Below are positions 14,403 to 23,787 of a DNA stretch of 33,328 nt, piece after piece. The stretch lies in the NCBI RefSeq assembly GCF_030247605.1, contig NZ_JAOTSB010000033.1:1-33328 (forward strand), read 5' to 3'. Source of the DNA: Acidaminobacter sp. Its GTDB lineage: Bacteria; Bacillota; Clostridia; Peptostreptococcales; Acidaminobacteraceae. The first letter of the stretch is position 1. Each line of letters starts with the position of its first letter. Position numbers and translations under genes: made by a program. The notes below the pieces were generated by a model. The model ran no database searches and was not told the origin of the DNA. It saw nothing but the letters and a program-made list of their open reading frames with translations.

Positions 14403-16178
14403 TTAATTAGCTGCCCTGCCTTCAAATTCAATATCCCCATTTTCATTTCTATTGTACTTGCTGAAAAACTCGTCCCATAACATCCAGGCTTCAGACGGCA
14501 GACAGAGATGCCCTTTCTGATCGACGACTGAATAACGAACCATAGGCGTATTATTATCGTTGACGAACATGAAGTGATTATAGGCGCCATTTTTGTAATA
14601 GGAGCCTTGATCCACGGCGATGGTTTGGTTCCGTTCAATCCAGTATTCTACGGTCGTTTTAGCAGCTGCGTTTTGAGTCAAGGACCCACCACCTATGTCA
14701 TTCTGTCCCATTATAATCCAAACAGGAACTTCATAGTCAGTATTCACATCTGTCAATTCATACATAGCAGGATTTATTATGACACCTGAAGTCGAGCCTG
14801 AAGCTGTAAAAATATCAGGCAATGCCATTGCGGCGCGCAGGCTCATCATGGAACCCATAGACTGGCCGGTACAGTAAACTTTGCCTTGATCCACGCTGTA
14901 TCTGCTTTCCACGTTTTCAATCATGCTTTTTGTAAATTCAATGTCATCCGGCGCGGTCGGAACAGCCGCGACATTCCATGACGGATGCGGGATGCCGTTG
15001 CGCTTCATAGGGTAGCCCTGCGGCATGACTACAATGAAATTGCGCTCTTCTGCAATTTTATACCACTGCAGGTAGTCAATATAAGAAGCGCTGGTTTGAG
15101 AGCCGCCATGGTAGACGACGACCACAGGCAGAGGCTGATCCGGATTGCTTTGGGCAGAGGTCGGAACATACTCGTACCATGTCCGCTTGTAGCCATCCAC
15201 AACCAGGCTTTGCCCAACCATGCCTGCGCCCTCTTCGCCAAGGAGCGCACGAAGATTGGTGTTGGTAATGCCTGCGAATCTGCCGACTTTGCTCAAAAAC
15301 TCATCCCATACTTGTTCGTTGAATTCCGGGTCATATTTAACTGTATTTTTCTTGGTAAACTGCACCTTTGCGACTGGTTGGGCGTCGATCATACGGTCGA
15401 CTGTCGTCAACTCAGGCATATAAACGCGGGTGTCGTCAAGTGTATAAGCTTGATCGCTGACATTATTCGCAGCCATCCAATACGCCAAAGTCGCTGACGC
15501 CGAATCATTAAGCTTATTCGCGATCATCCACACCGGTACCGGCACTTCAGATAACGCCACTTGGGGATCGTTGGAAGCCAAGCCGGCGGTCTCCATCATA
15601 AACGTCTCAGTAACATTGATTTCTCCAAACGTCGCAAGCCCCGCCCAGGAATTAGGCGTCCTCATAGCAGCCTGCTGCGCCACCGTGGCCCCCTCCTGAT
15701 ATCCCAAAATATACATATTCCCAGGGTAAGGATTGTAATAGACTCGCTTCGCGGTCTCCGCCACAACGGCTTTAATATAGTCAACTTCTGTGCCATCTTG
15801 CTTCCACTCGCCTTCAAAAGGTTCAGGAACAAACAAATAGAAGCCATTTTTATCCGCGATCTCCATCCAGCCGCTGTCCTCAATAAAGTCGGCGGCAGTT
15901 TCACCATTCGGCGGAAGAATAAAAACACTCGAAGCGCAGTGGACGCCGCTTTCAGGTATGTACGCCTTAAAAGTTCTGGTAAGATTGCCGATGGTCACCG
16001 TCTGCTCATATAATCCCGTATAAGGCAGCCTCATGGGATCCAGAAGATCGAGCTGATTCGTGACCTCCTCAAAGTTCGTTGGAAACGCTGGAATCGTAGA
16101 ATTCGCCAAATTCGGAATACTGACGAGTGAAACTGCAATGACACATATCATTAGGAAAGACCAGAAACGTCGCTTCAT
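14403..16178 (-). CDS. secreted two-domain PHB-depolymerase-like esterase
   Basis: A 591-aa exported protein. A signal peptide (MKRRF, then a hydrophobic run to about residue 25) is followed by two alpha/beta-hydrolase-like halves. The C-terminal half carries the esterase features of the PHB depolymerase/feruloyl esterase group: VVVYHGGSQT oxyanion region, nucleophile elbow GQSMGSM, Asp in MGQNDIGG, and His in DQKGHLCLPSEAW. The N-terminal half has the same plan, but its elbow reads GYQEGA with Glu in place of Ser, so it is probably inactive and may bind substrate. AGGAGG before ATG 16178 fixes the start. A paralogue lies upstream at 16785-18695 on the same strand. Substrate unknown; an extracellular ester or polyester is plausible. 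Confidence 0.8.
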   Translation of the reverse strand: MKRRFWSFLMICVIAVSLVSIPNLANSTIPAFPTNFEEVTNQLDLLDPMRLPYTGLYEQTVTIGNLTRTFKAYIPESGVHCASSVFILPPNGETAADFIEDSGWMEIADKNGFYLFVPEPFEGEWKQDGTEVDYIKAVVAETAKRVYYNPYPGNMYILGYQEGATVAQQAAMRTPNSWAGLATFGEINVTETFMMETAGLASNDPQVALSEVPVPVWMIANKLNDSASATLAYWMAANNVSDQAYTLDDTRVYMPELTTVDRMIDAQPVAKVQFTKKNTVKYDPEFNEQVWDEFLSKVGRFAGITNTNLRALLGEEGAGMVGQSLVVDGYKRTWYEYVPTSAQSNPDQPLPVVVVYHGGSQTSASYIDYLQWYKIAEERNFIVVMPQGYPMKRNGIPHPSWNVAAVPTAPDDIEFTKSMIENVESRYSVDQGKVYCTGQSMGSMMSLRAAMALPDIFTASGSTSGVIINPAMYELTDVNTDYEVPVWIIMGQNDIGGGSLTQNAAAKTTVEYWIERNQTIAVDQGSYYKNGAYNHFMFVNDNNTPMVRYSVVDQKGHLCLPSEAWMLWDEFFSKYNRNENGDIEFEGRAAN

Positions 16179-16784
16179 AAAATGCCTCCTATTGTCATAG
16201 TTGTCGGTCGGCCTGCTTTCAATAACAAATACGCATTTTTATCACTTTATATAAGATGATAATATTGGATCCTTAATCAATGTCACCTCCCGAATTAATA
16301 AAAAAGACATTATACGATCATTCACTGTCTGCAGACGCGCACCGCTCTTATGCCTAAATTTAAAGCATTTTGAGCGTTGTAAATAGTGACAAAGCCTGTT
16401 TCGATGTTTCGATTTAGACTTGATCATGTTTCATTTGAAGTCCAACTGTATCAAATTTCTGTTTTTTGAGCAATTTCGATTCATGACTATTGAAAAGTAT
16501 GTTATGCCAACTGCACTTTATGCTATAATATTTGTAATATTGAAAAATTTCACCCAGTGAAACAACGTATCTTTAAGCGGAATAAACATCAACCAAGCGG
16601 AATCTCAATCGACTTATTAAAGAATCGCTTTTCCGTTTTTGGCACTTAAGGATTACCCTCAAATACAACAAATAAAAAAAGGAGCAAAACAACTCTGTTT
16701 TGCCCCGGCTCCACTTAGGAGCAGCCTTGGGTAGGATTCGTCAACATGGATCAGGTGCGAATTCGGAAGTTTTCAGATCCATCA
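16179..16784. other. 606-nt intergenic region between the two esterase genes
   Basis: It contains the terminator of the right-hand esterase gene (16674-16706) and presumably the promoter of the left-hand one. Other visible signals are an extended -10-like TGCTATAAT (16521-16529) on the plus strand without a convincing -35, and the small palindrome TTTCAC-CCA-GTGAAA (16548-16562). A 61-codon minus-strand frame at 16242-16427 lacks a ribosome binding site and is not called as a gene. Confidence 0.5.
16674..16706 (-). terminator. intrinsic terminator of the right-hand esterase gene
   Basis: On the minus strand GGGGCAAAACA pairs with TGTTTTGCTCC (one G-U) around a 4-nt loop, followed by T7. It is 80 nt past the stop at 16785. 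Its sequence is unrelated to the shared hairpin family. Confidence 0.85.
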
Positions 16785-18695
16785 TTATTCCTGTGAGGAA
16801 TAGATTTGAATTTGGTCATCAGGGACTGTGAACCCGGATGGGCTATAGAATCGTACGACGTTGCCGTCTTGATCCATAGTCATGCTATAGTGTTCGAGGA
16901 AGTCCCAAAGCAAAGGCATTTCTTCGTGAATGCAATTGTGGGAGCGATAAATGTTTTCAGTCACTTGGAAGATCGACACCTCTTCACCACTGAATTCTTT
17001 AGACCAGGTCCAGGTTTTGAAACGGTTCATCCAACCGCTTATTGAAGCGCTGTCATAGTTATGTTCATCGAGTGAGAAACCGTTGACTGACAAGTGATAG
17101 GCCGCTAGAGCGTCTAGTTTATTATTTAAACTATCCCACAGGTGACCTTTTAAGTCGCCGAGATCACCAGTGCCATAGATGAGATAGTTCGGTATCATTT
17201 CATTGCTTACAGTGTACATCATCCCATCAATATCAATCGTTCCGTTTGTTTCAAATCTTGCATCGCCTGATGTTGAGGCAATCGCTGCAAAATACTCCGG
17301 ATATACTGCAGCAAATTTTTGGCTGACCATACTGCCGGCGGACTGACCACTCGAGTAGATTCTAGTTGGATCGACTTTATATTCGCTCAAGAGCACTTCC
17401 TTTAACTGTTTGTAGAAAGTATTAATGTTTTTATGGCTCATGGTCACAGAATTAAGCGCGTATTGTTCACAAATAATCGCCAGAACAAAGCCTTCATCTT
17501 GAGCGACCTTCCACCATTGTGTGGCATCGAGGAATACCTTATCCGTTTGGGTGTTGCCAGGCCATACCATCACTACCGGCGCTTTGTCGCCCCACATTTT
17601 CTTTGCTGAATCCGGAACATAAACCATATATTCTCTGAGCTCGCCTTCGACCATCATGGTTTTAACTTCAATGCCAAGTGCCTTGTAATCCGCGCGCTCG
17701 ACAAGCTGGTTGCCATAAGCTATGACGTTCTCATAACGCGTGTAGAAATTCATAAAATCACAAATTTCTTTTGTGACGCTTTTTTTCAGAACGTCGACTT
17801 TTTTATTTAGCACAGCGACCTTGGATATAGGACCTGAGTAAGAGGTCATCCAGCTTTCTGAGTCATTGGATTGAGGATAGACCATTCCAAAGACTTTGTC
17901 TATTTCCGGTACAGCATCACAGTCATTGGCGTTCATCCAGTAATCAAGACTATCATTAAACTGTCCCTTGACCGGATTGATATACCAGGTTGGAAGCAGC
18001 GCTTCTGATACGGCAATGTAATCAAAATCTTCAGGGAAAAGGATTGGGTTGTAGCCATTATTTAAGCCGCCAAACTCCATTTCCTCAAATTGCGTTAAAT
18101 ACGCCTCATCAAGACCTTCTGAATCCAGGTACACTTGGCTGATCACTCTGAGTGGATTGGCTGCCGCCCACGCTTCTAGTGCCGGCGCGCCGTCACCATA
18201 GCCTACAAAGTAGTGTTCGCCATAAATTGAGAAGTATGAGTTGCCACTGTAAAATTTGAGAGCTGCAGCTATGTAAGCAGCCTCTTCTGAGTAGGTGCCC
18301 CAACCATCGGCACCCGGCTCCAGGATAAAGAGCCCTTCAGCTTTTTGATCCGCAATTTCCTTCCAGCCTGTCACGTCTAGAAATTCTTCTGTATCTACAC
18401 CGTCCGGAACTGCAATGACAGTGAAGTACGAACGGATTGGAGCATCTTCAGAAATATAGATTTTGGCCGTACGTACTACATCTGAGATGTTGAAATTGTA
18501 ATTAAAATAGCCCGTAAGTGGCAGCTGGTTCGCTTGTGAGAAGTCTTTCACCGGGTAATCTGTTCCATTCAGAGTGACAGCTTCCATCTTCTTGAAATTA
18601 TTATCTGATGCCGCCCATCCTGTCATCGGAAGCATAAGCAGTGTCATACTGACAATCAGCAGAATACAAAGTCCGGTCGAGTATCTTTTCTTCAT
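16785..18695 (-). CDS. secreted two-domain PHB-depolymerase-like esterase, paralogue
   Basis: A 636-aa protein with a clear signal peptide (MKKRYSTGLCILLIVSMTLL to about residue 28, ending in WAA). As in the 14403-16178 protein, two hydrolase-like halves are seen. The N-terminal elbow is GYGDGAP, lacking the serine. The C-terminal half has VVMVWPGNTQT, nucleophile elbow SSGQSAGSM, Asp in YGTGDLGD, and His in HNCIHEEMPLLWDF. ATG 18695 is chosen so the signal peptide starts MKKRYS; GGAGGT lies about ten bases upstream, and the ATG six codons earlier overlaps that site. It is divergent from the AraC-type regulator across 436 nt, so it may be its target. The end is a strong terminator. Confidence 0.8.
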   Translation of the reverse strand: MKKRYSTGLCILLIVSMTLLMLPMTGWAASDNNFKKMEAVTLNGTDYPVKDFSQANQLPLTGYFNYNFNISDVVRTAKIYISEDAPIRSYFTVIAVPDGVDTEEFLDVTGWKEIADQKAEGLFILEPGADGWGTYSEEAAYIAAALKFYSGNSYFSIYGEHYFVGYGDGAPALEAWAAANPLRVISQVYLDSEGLDEAYLTQFEEMEFGGLNNGYNPILFPEDFDYIAVSEALLPTWYINPVKGQFNDSLDYWMNANDCDAVPEIDKVFGMVYPQSNDSESWMTSYSGPISKVAVLNKKVDVLKKSVTKEICDFMNFYTRYENVIAYGNQLVERADYKALGIEVKTMMVEGELREYMVYVPDSAKKMWGDKAPVVMVWPGNTQTDKVFLDATQWWKVAQDEGFVLAIICEQYALNSVTMSHKNINTFYKQLKEVLLSEYKVDPTRIYSSGQSAGSMVSQKFAAVYPEYFAAIASTSGDARFETNGTIDIDGMMYTVSNEMIPNYLIYGTGDLGDLKGHLWDSLNNKLDALAAYHLSVNGFSLDEHNYDSASISGWMNRFKTWTWSKEFSGEEVSIFQVTENIYRSHNCIHEEMPLLWDFLEHYSMTMDQDGNVVRFYSPSGFTVPDDQIQIYSSQE

Positions 18696-19131
18696 TTCGG
18701 TACCTACCTCCATTTTAAGTGTTATGGGTGCTCTACGCTTAAATTAATCACGCTTCTACGCAAAGCACAGCAATTGGGACTTAAACTCCAAATAATCGCA
18801 TTTTGAAGAATCTGAGGTTATGTAATTCAACTTGACTCGATTCAATCATTGACCATCCCCTTTTCCAGGTTAATAATAGCAGCGTCATTTTTTTGTCGAC
18901 GATCCACCACTTCATCAGCCATCTCTGTTTGTCTGGCTTATGGTTCACAGGAATTATGCTAACCTATGCTAGCCTTACCATATCTCATTGGCCTGTTTGG
19001 TATAAGAACCAAGTTGTCACTCTTTGTATCAATTCCCGAACATTGATGTTACATTTTAGACCGGCATGTATCACGAATCTGCATCGCTCCAAAACACAAC
19101 TATTGAGGTCATAGGAAAAGGCGTGAAGATC
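18696..19131. promoter_or_regulatory. 436-nt divergent control region between esterase and AraC-type regulator
   Basis: This gap must hold promoters for both divergent genes. It contains a 10-bp direct repeat, ATGCTAACCT then ATGCTAGCCT (18956-18975), in exact head-to-tail phase of one helical turn. Direct repeats of this type are typical AraC-family binding sites. No convincing -35/-10 pair was chosen. Confidence 0.5.
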
Positions 19132-21474
19132 ATGATGAAGAATCTCAACAAGTTCATTAAAAACAGGCTGTTCATAAGGATGTTTCTGTATTTCAACGCG
19201 CTTCTCATCCCAGTCATTATAGTTGGGAGCATTTTCTATATCTACTCAGTACAAAATTCAAAAATTGAGACGGGTCAAGAACTCGCCGGAAATTTGGAAT
19301 TCTCAAAAGAGATTATTGAAAATTCTATTCAAATGGCCGTGGATACAAGCTTGAACTTGATGTTGGATGATGCTTTTGAAGCGCAAATATCCCCCGCGGA
19401 GTCACTGAGCGCGGATCAAAAAAAACAGTTTGAAAGCATGTTCCAAGCTATCACCAGAAGCCAGAACGTCTCAAACTATGTCATTGACAATCTTTTTGTG
19501 TTTAAGGACGATCAGTGGATTCTCCGCAGTGCAGGTGCTGAAAATTTTGACACCTTTTTCAAATCACTTTACCAATTTGAAAAGTATCCTATACCATTTT
19601 GGAAGGCTTTTCTGACCAATCCCTCCACGGTTCAATATCTTGAGCCTACCTTGGTCACGACTTCAAGCGGCAATACCAAAACCATCATTCCAACGGTCTC
19701 CGTTAAGCAAAGTGATCTAGGCAATATGGCAGTCGTGGTTTGTCTGTCCACTGAAGCGATTTATGAGATGGTTCGAAAGAACATTGTCTTTTCGGATACG
19801 GAATTTATTGTCTTTGATAAAAAAGGAAATACGGTCATAGCCAGTCGACCAGAGCTGATGGCACTTGAAACGAAGACATTAATTGGCGTTACCGAACAGA
19901 CAGGAACAAATGAAATGAGTGAAATTGATTGGAATCAAACCTCATATTTTGTGACAAAGTCAACCTCAGACCGTCTCGGATGGAGTTTTTTCACACTCAC
20001 ACCAAAACACTATTTTTATGCTGAGGCTGAAAACGTACTTCGTGTCACGCTCTGGTCCTGCGTCTTATTGTTTCTGCTTGGATCAATCATGGCCCTCATC
20101 TTTAGCGTTAAGCTTTACAGTCCAATCAGAAATATTCGCGATGTGCTGATCAACAGCTTTTCTGACGAAAATAACAGCAGTACCGGAATCAACTTTAATA
20201 AGAAAAATGAATTTGAAATTATAAACTCTTCGCTGAATCAGCTGCTGGATGTCACTTCAGCCACTTCTTCAAAAATAAGCCGCATATCAGATGAATATCT
20301 GGATAACGCCTTTTCACAATTAATCAAAGGACACATCCCAGAACACCTCGCAGAATTCAATAAAATCATTCATGAAGACCTAGGCTTCAGGGGAGATTCC
20401 TATGTATGCTGCTGCATCTTATTTGATCTAAACAGCAGCTTTTATAGTGAATTTCAAGATACTGAAAGATATGACATTTTAGAAGGGATCAGAACGATTC
20501 TTCAAAAGTCATTTCTCGCTCTTTTTAAAATGCATATTTTGGAGCCTGAACCCGGTCATTTCGCGTGTATACTCAATTTGAAGGATGATGCCGAACGCGA
20601 CTCGTTGATTGAAGCTTGTGAGAACATCATTGAGTCCTTCTCTTATGAAGTTGAATTCTACACTGTTAAAATTGGTATTGGCAAAGCACATCACGGTATC
20701 AACAAACTTTGGATATCATATGGCGAAGCACAGTCTGCTATTGATCACGGCAATGTTTCCGGCGAGCGGTGTGTATGGGATGCCTCAAATCTTCCACTCA
20801 GTCCGGCTCACTACTTTTCATTTAAGGATGAAGAAAAAGTGATCAATTGCCTAAAGGCTAAAGATTTATCCGGTCTCGAAAATATTATCGACACGCTTCT
20901 CATTCAAATGGACGCGGATCCAGCCAAGATGATCAAAAAAAGCGCGCTATATGATGAGCTGTATCGAACCGCTGTCAGATATGCCGCTGATCAGCAGCTT
21001 GATATCTTTACGCTCTTAAATCAAGATGACTATCAGGCATTCAAAAAAAGAGGGATTATCCAGGACGAGACCGTTGACAGCAAGGCAATGATCATGAGTT
21101 TATTTGGCGCGCTGCTGGAATCCTCTCAATCTGGCGCAGACCACTCTCATCTATTAGTTCAGGAAGTCATACAATACATTGAGTCACATTATTTTGAGGA
21201 TATCTATCTAGAGCGCATCTCGACGGACCTCGGGATTTCAGTCAAGCATCTGTCCAGATCCTTTAAAACACACACTAATGTCAATTTGACGCATTACATC
21301 AGCGCTAAACGCATAGAGATTTCGAAAGGTCTGCTTGCCGATTCTTCAATGACCATTGATGAAATCTGTCAAAAGGTCGGCATTCATAGCAGAGTCACCT
21401 TCTATAGGCTTTTCAAAAAACATGTTGGAACCAATCCAAGTAATTATCGAAAATCAGAAGAACACGCGAGGTGA
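19132..21474 (+). CDS. membrane-anchored AraC family regulator with extracytoplasmic sensor domain
   Basis: A 780-aa protein of the YesS-like type. A first membrane helix (about residues 12-39, FLYFNALLIPVIIVGSIFYIY) is followed by an extracytoplasmic Cache-like sensor region to about 300, a second membrane helix (about 301-325, SCVLLFLLGSIMALIF), a HAMP-like linker and middle domain, and a C-terminal AraC domain (about 676-779) with two helix-turn-helix units: YLERISTDLGISVKHLSRSF and TIDEICQKVGIHSRVTFYRLF. Possible starts are GTG 19123, ATG 19132 and ATG 19135; AGGAAAAGG upstream fits any. The gene ends four bases before the solute-binding lipoprotein gene. It probably senses an extracellular sugar or breakdown product and activates this locus. 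Confidence 0.85.
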   Translation: MMKNLNKFIKNRLFIRMFLYFNALLIPVIIVGSIFYIYSVQNSKIETGQELAGNLEFSKEIIENSIQMAVDTSLNLMLDDAFEAQISPAESLSADQKKQFESMFQAITRSQNVSNYVIDNLFVFKDDQWILRSAGAENFDTFFKSLYQFEKYPIPFWKAFLTNPSTVQYLEPTLVTTSSGNTKTIIPTVSVKQSDLGNMAVVVCLSTEAIYEMVRKNIVFSDTEFIVFDKKGNTVIASRPELMALETKTLIGVTEQTGTNEMSEIDWNQTSYFVTKSTSDRLGWSFFTLTPKHYFYAEAENVLRVTLWSCVLLFLLGSIMALIFSVKLYSPIRNIRDVLINSFSDENNSSTGINFNKKNEFEIINSSLNQLLDVTSATSSKISRISDEYLDNAFSQLIKGHIPEHLAEFNKIIHEDLGFRGDSYVCCCILFDLNSSFYSEFQDTERYDILEGIRTILQKSFLALFKMHILEPEPGHFACILNLKDDAERDSLIEACENIIESFSYEVEFYTVKIGIGKAHHGINKLWISYGEAQSAIDHGNVSGERCVWDASNLPLSPAHYFSFKDEEKVINCLKAKDLSGLENIIDTLLIQMDADPAKMIKKSALYDELYRTAVRYAADQQLDIFTLLNQDDYQAFKKRGIIQDETVDSKAMIMSLFGALLESSQSGADHSHLLVQEVIQYIESHYFEDIYLERISTDLGISVKHLSRSFKTHTNVNLTHYISAKRIEISKGLLADSSMTIDEICQKVGIHSRVTFYRLFKKHVGTNPSNYRKSEEHAR

Positions 21475-21478
21475 GCCA

Positions 21479-23047
21479 ATGAGTCGGATGCCAACAACCA
21501 TAATAGCTTTAGCAGTACTATCATTTTCATTATTAACGGGATGTCAAAGCCTCACAGATACGGATTCCAATAAAGAAATCACAGATCCCGCGCCGGTAAA
21601 ATTAAGAGTCGTGAGACGAGAATCTGTCTTTCAACCTATCAATTTGAATCCAGAAACCAGAACTTCAATTCGTGACACTATTGGAGTTGATATTTTAATA
21701 GAACCGGTCCCAAGCAACAATTTCAGCAGCAAACTGACATTAATGCTGGTTTCCGAAAATGTCCCCGACCTCATTGAACTCGGTTATATGGATTTACTTC
21801 GTTATGGATCAGAAAACCATTTCGCGCCTCTGGATCAGTGGATTGAGACTAGCGCGCCAAATTTTAAAGCCTTTGTGGAGAAACACCCTGAACTAAACCG
21901 TCTTAAAATTGATGATAAATGGTTTGGCTTCCCTATAACGTCAGTTAACCCTCTACCATCAGCGGCACATCCAGTCATTCGCTCTGATTTACTTGAGCAG
22001 CTTAACTTAAATGTGCCCGGTACCTATGATGAACTTCTGGATTCATTGATCGCTTTCAAAGCCGCCTTTCCGGATCAAGCTATATGGATCAACCAAGGCG
22101 GTACTAGGGGATTGATCTCTAATGTCTCCTATCCCCTTGGTTCAGGATTTAGCCTGACCACCTCCTACTATTTCGAAGATTCAATGGACCCAGGGCGATA
22201 CAAATACGGACCGGCCCACCAAGAGTTCATCCATATCCTGCAGTTCCTGAGACAAGCTTACCAGGAAAAAGTCCTTGATCCCTTCTATGCCATTTCAACG
22301 GTGGATGAATGGCAGCAAAAACTGAGCTCAGGCGAAGCGCTCTTTTATTTTGATTTCCCGGTCAATATTGAAAACTTTAATCTAGCGCTGCGACAACAAA
22401 ATCCAAATTATCATTTTGCGCCGCTTCTCAAACTAAAAAATATCACAGGCGAGTCAAGAATGAGTTATCAATATCAAATCCATGCCATGCACCGGTATTA
22501 TGTAGTTCCCGCCAAATCTGAGAGCATCGAAGCTGCAGTTAAGCTTATTGACTGGCTCTATTCAGAGGAAGGCACCGCACTAGTCAACTATGGCATCCAG
22601 CAAAACGGGTACACCATAGCAGAAGGTAAAATGACCATTAATCCTGAGTTATTTCAGCGATATCATGAGCTTCCTTTTGGTTTTAGACTTATGCAGTATG
22701 AACGTGGAACAGGCCAAGGCTTTTTTACCCCAAGTCTCGACATGTCCTATCAATATCAGATTCAGCCTGAATTAGAGCCCATCATGAAAGAGATTGAAAA
22801 CAGCCCCGCTAATAGAACTTCACCACTCCCGCCTCCACTCACAAAAGAGGAAGCCAAGCGCGTAGCTGCTCTGGTGACAAAACTGGACCAGATCTTGTTC
22901 AAAGAAATTGATCAGTACATTGTGGGTGAGAAGTCACTTGCCTCATATGACACTGATCTGAGACAGAAGCTGATCAACGCAGGCTCCGAGGAGCTTGAGC
23001 AGCTGCTGAATCAAGCCCACCAGAGAGCGCTTGAAGTCCAAAACTGA
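21479..23047 (+). CDS. extracellular solute-binding lipoprotein (ABC type, orphan)
   Basis: A 522-aa lipoprotein: a short signal peptide with lipobox LLTGC places the mature N-terminal Cys near residue 21. The body resembles family 1 sugar-binding proteins of the LipO/YtcQ group (PDLIELGYMDLLR, FAPLDQWI, DKWFGFPI, VIRSDLLEQLNLNVPGTYDE, YYVVPAKSES...AAVKLIDWLYSEEGT). Start ATG 21479 follows GAGGTGAG, which overlaps the regulator's stop, so the pair is translationally coupled. No ABC permease or ATPase is in the window, and a hairpin terminator follows 70 nt downstream. It may therefore serve as a sensory partner of the AraC-type membrane regulator, or it may share permeases encoded elsewhere. 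Confidence 0.85.
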   Translation: MSRMPTTIIALAVLSFSLLTGCQSLTDTDSNKEITDPAPVKLRVVRRESVFQPINLNPETRTSIRDTIGVDILIEPVPSNNFSSKLTLMLVSENVPDLIELGYMDLLRYGSENHFAPLDQWIETSAPNFKAFVEKHPELNRLKIDDKWFGFPITSVNPLPSAAHPVIRSDLLEQLNLNVPGTYDELLDSLIAFKAAFPDQAIWINQGGTRGLISNVSYPLGSGFSLTTSYYFEDSMDPGRYKYGPAHQEFIHILQFLRQAYQEKVLDPFYAISTVDEWQQKLSSGEALFYFDFPVNIENFNLALRQQNPNYHFAPLLKLKNITGESRMSYQYQIHAMHRYYVVPAKSESIEAAVKLIDWLYSEEGTALVNYGIQQNGYTIAEGKMTINPELFQRYHELPFGFRLMQYERGTGQGFFTPSLDMSYQYQIQPELEPIMKEIENSPANRTSPLPPPLTKEEAKRVAALVTKLDQILFKEIDQYIVGEKSLASYDTDLRQKLINAGSEELEQLLNQAHQRALEVQN

Positions 23048-23116
23048 AGGAAAAACACTTTAGAGAATGAGACATTGCTAAAATCAGCAAAATTTTTGCA
23101 GCCATTCATTCAAAAA

Positions 23117-23156
23117 AAAGAGCCAAGACCATTTTTGCCGATGGTCTTGGCTCTTT
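23117..23156. terminator. shared-family hairpin, copy F (bidirectional terminator)
   Basis: The best-paired copy: AAAGAGCCAAGACCAT (23117-23132) matches 23141-23156 over 16 bp with the loop TTTTGCCG. It lies between the convergent solute-binding protein (+) and ttdB (-) genes. An A-run before and TTT after suit termination in both directions. Confidence 0.88.
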
Positions 23157-23172
23157 ACAATTCCCTAGAGTC

Positions 23173-23787
23173 TTACTTAATAAAGCTAACCTGCGTATTG
23201 ATCTCCTTGATCGCTTCATCCTTCTTCTGGTTGAAGACGACCTTGTTCTCCTCAAACATGTTGCGGCCTTCCGCGTCAATCGACACTATCAGCGGCCCAA
23301 ATTCTTTTACTCTGCATACCCAAAGGGTCTCCGGCATGCCAAGGTCCTGCCACTCGGCGCGCTCAATCTCTTCTACCTGCGTCGCAGCAAGCACCGCGCA
23401 GCCCGCTGGGAACACCACATGAAGCGCCTTATGCTCTTTGCAGCCCGCTTCCGTATTCGGCCCCATGCCGCCTTTGCCAATGATCAGCTTGACGCCGGTT
23501 TGTTCAATAAATTCTTTCTCAAACTTCTCCATACGCATACTCGTAGTTGGTCCAATGGAGATCATCTCAAACTTCTCATCCTCTAGCTTGCGCACAATTG
23601 GACCCGCATGGAAGATTGCCATGCCGTTCAGATCCACCGGAAGCGGTCTGCCCTGCTCAATCAGACGTCTATGGGCCACGTCTCTGCAAGTAACGAAATG
23701 ACCGCTTAAATAAATGATATCTCCAGCCTTGATGCCCTCAAGATCCTCTGCCTTGATCGGCGTCGTCAGCACTCTCTTATTATTCAT
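23173..23787 (-). CDS. ttdB: L(+)-tartrate dehydratase beta subunit
   Basis: A 204-aa protein that resembles E. coli TtdB along nearly its full length by memory: [79 protein letters not shown] and [12 protein letters not shown]. With TtdA it forms an oxygen-sensitive [4Fe-4S] hydro-lyase that converts L-tartrate to oxaloacetate. GGAGG precedes ATG 23787, and the start overlaps the end of ttdA by 8 nt, so the subunits are coupled. A two-subunit class I fumarase is the alternative reading; the neighbouring anion transporter and resemblance to Ttd favour tartrate. Confidence 0.88.
   Translation of the reverse strand: MNNKRVLTTPIKAEDLEGIKAGDIIYLSGHFVTCRDVAHRRLIEQGRPLPVDLNGMAIFHAGPIVRKLEDEKFEMISIGPTTSMRMEKFEKEFIEQTGVKLIIGKGGMGPNTEAGCKEHKALHVVFPAGCAVLAATQVEEIERAEWQDLGMPETLWVCRVKEFGPLIVSIDAEGRNMFEENKVVFNQKKDEAIKEINTQVSFIK

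Noticed and set aside
16242..16427. 61-codon minus-strand frame in the esterase intergenic region
   Set aside because: No convincing ribosome binding site, basic low-complexity composition and no recognisable family.
16521..16529. Extended -10 TGCTATAAT on the plus strand
   Set aside because: No -35 at a suitable distance and no plus-strand gene downstream; it might drive an antisense RNA, but nothing else supports that.
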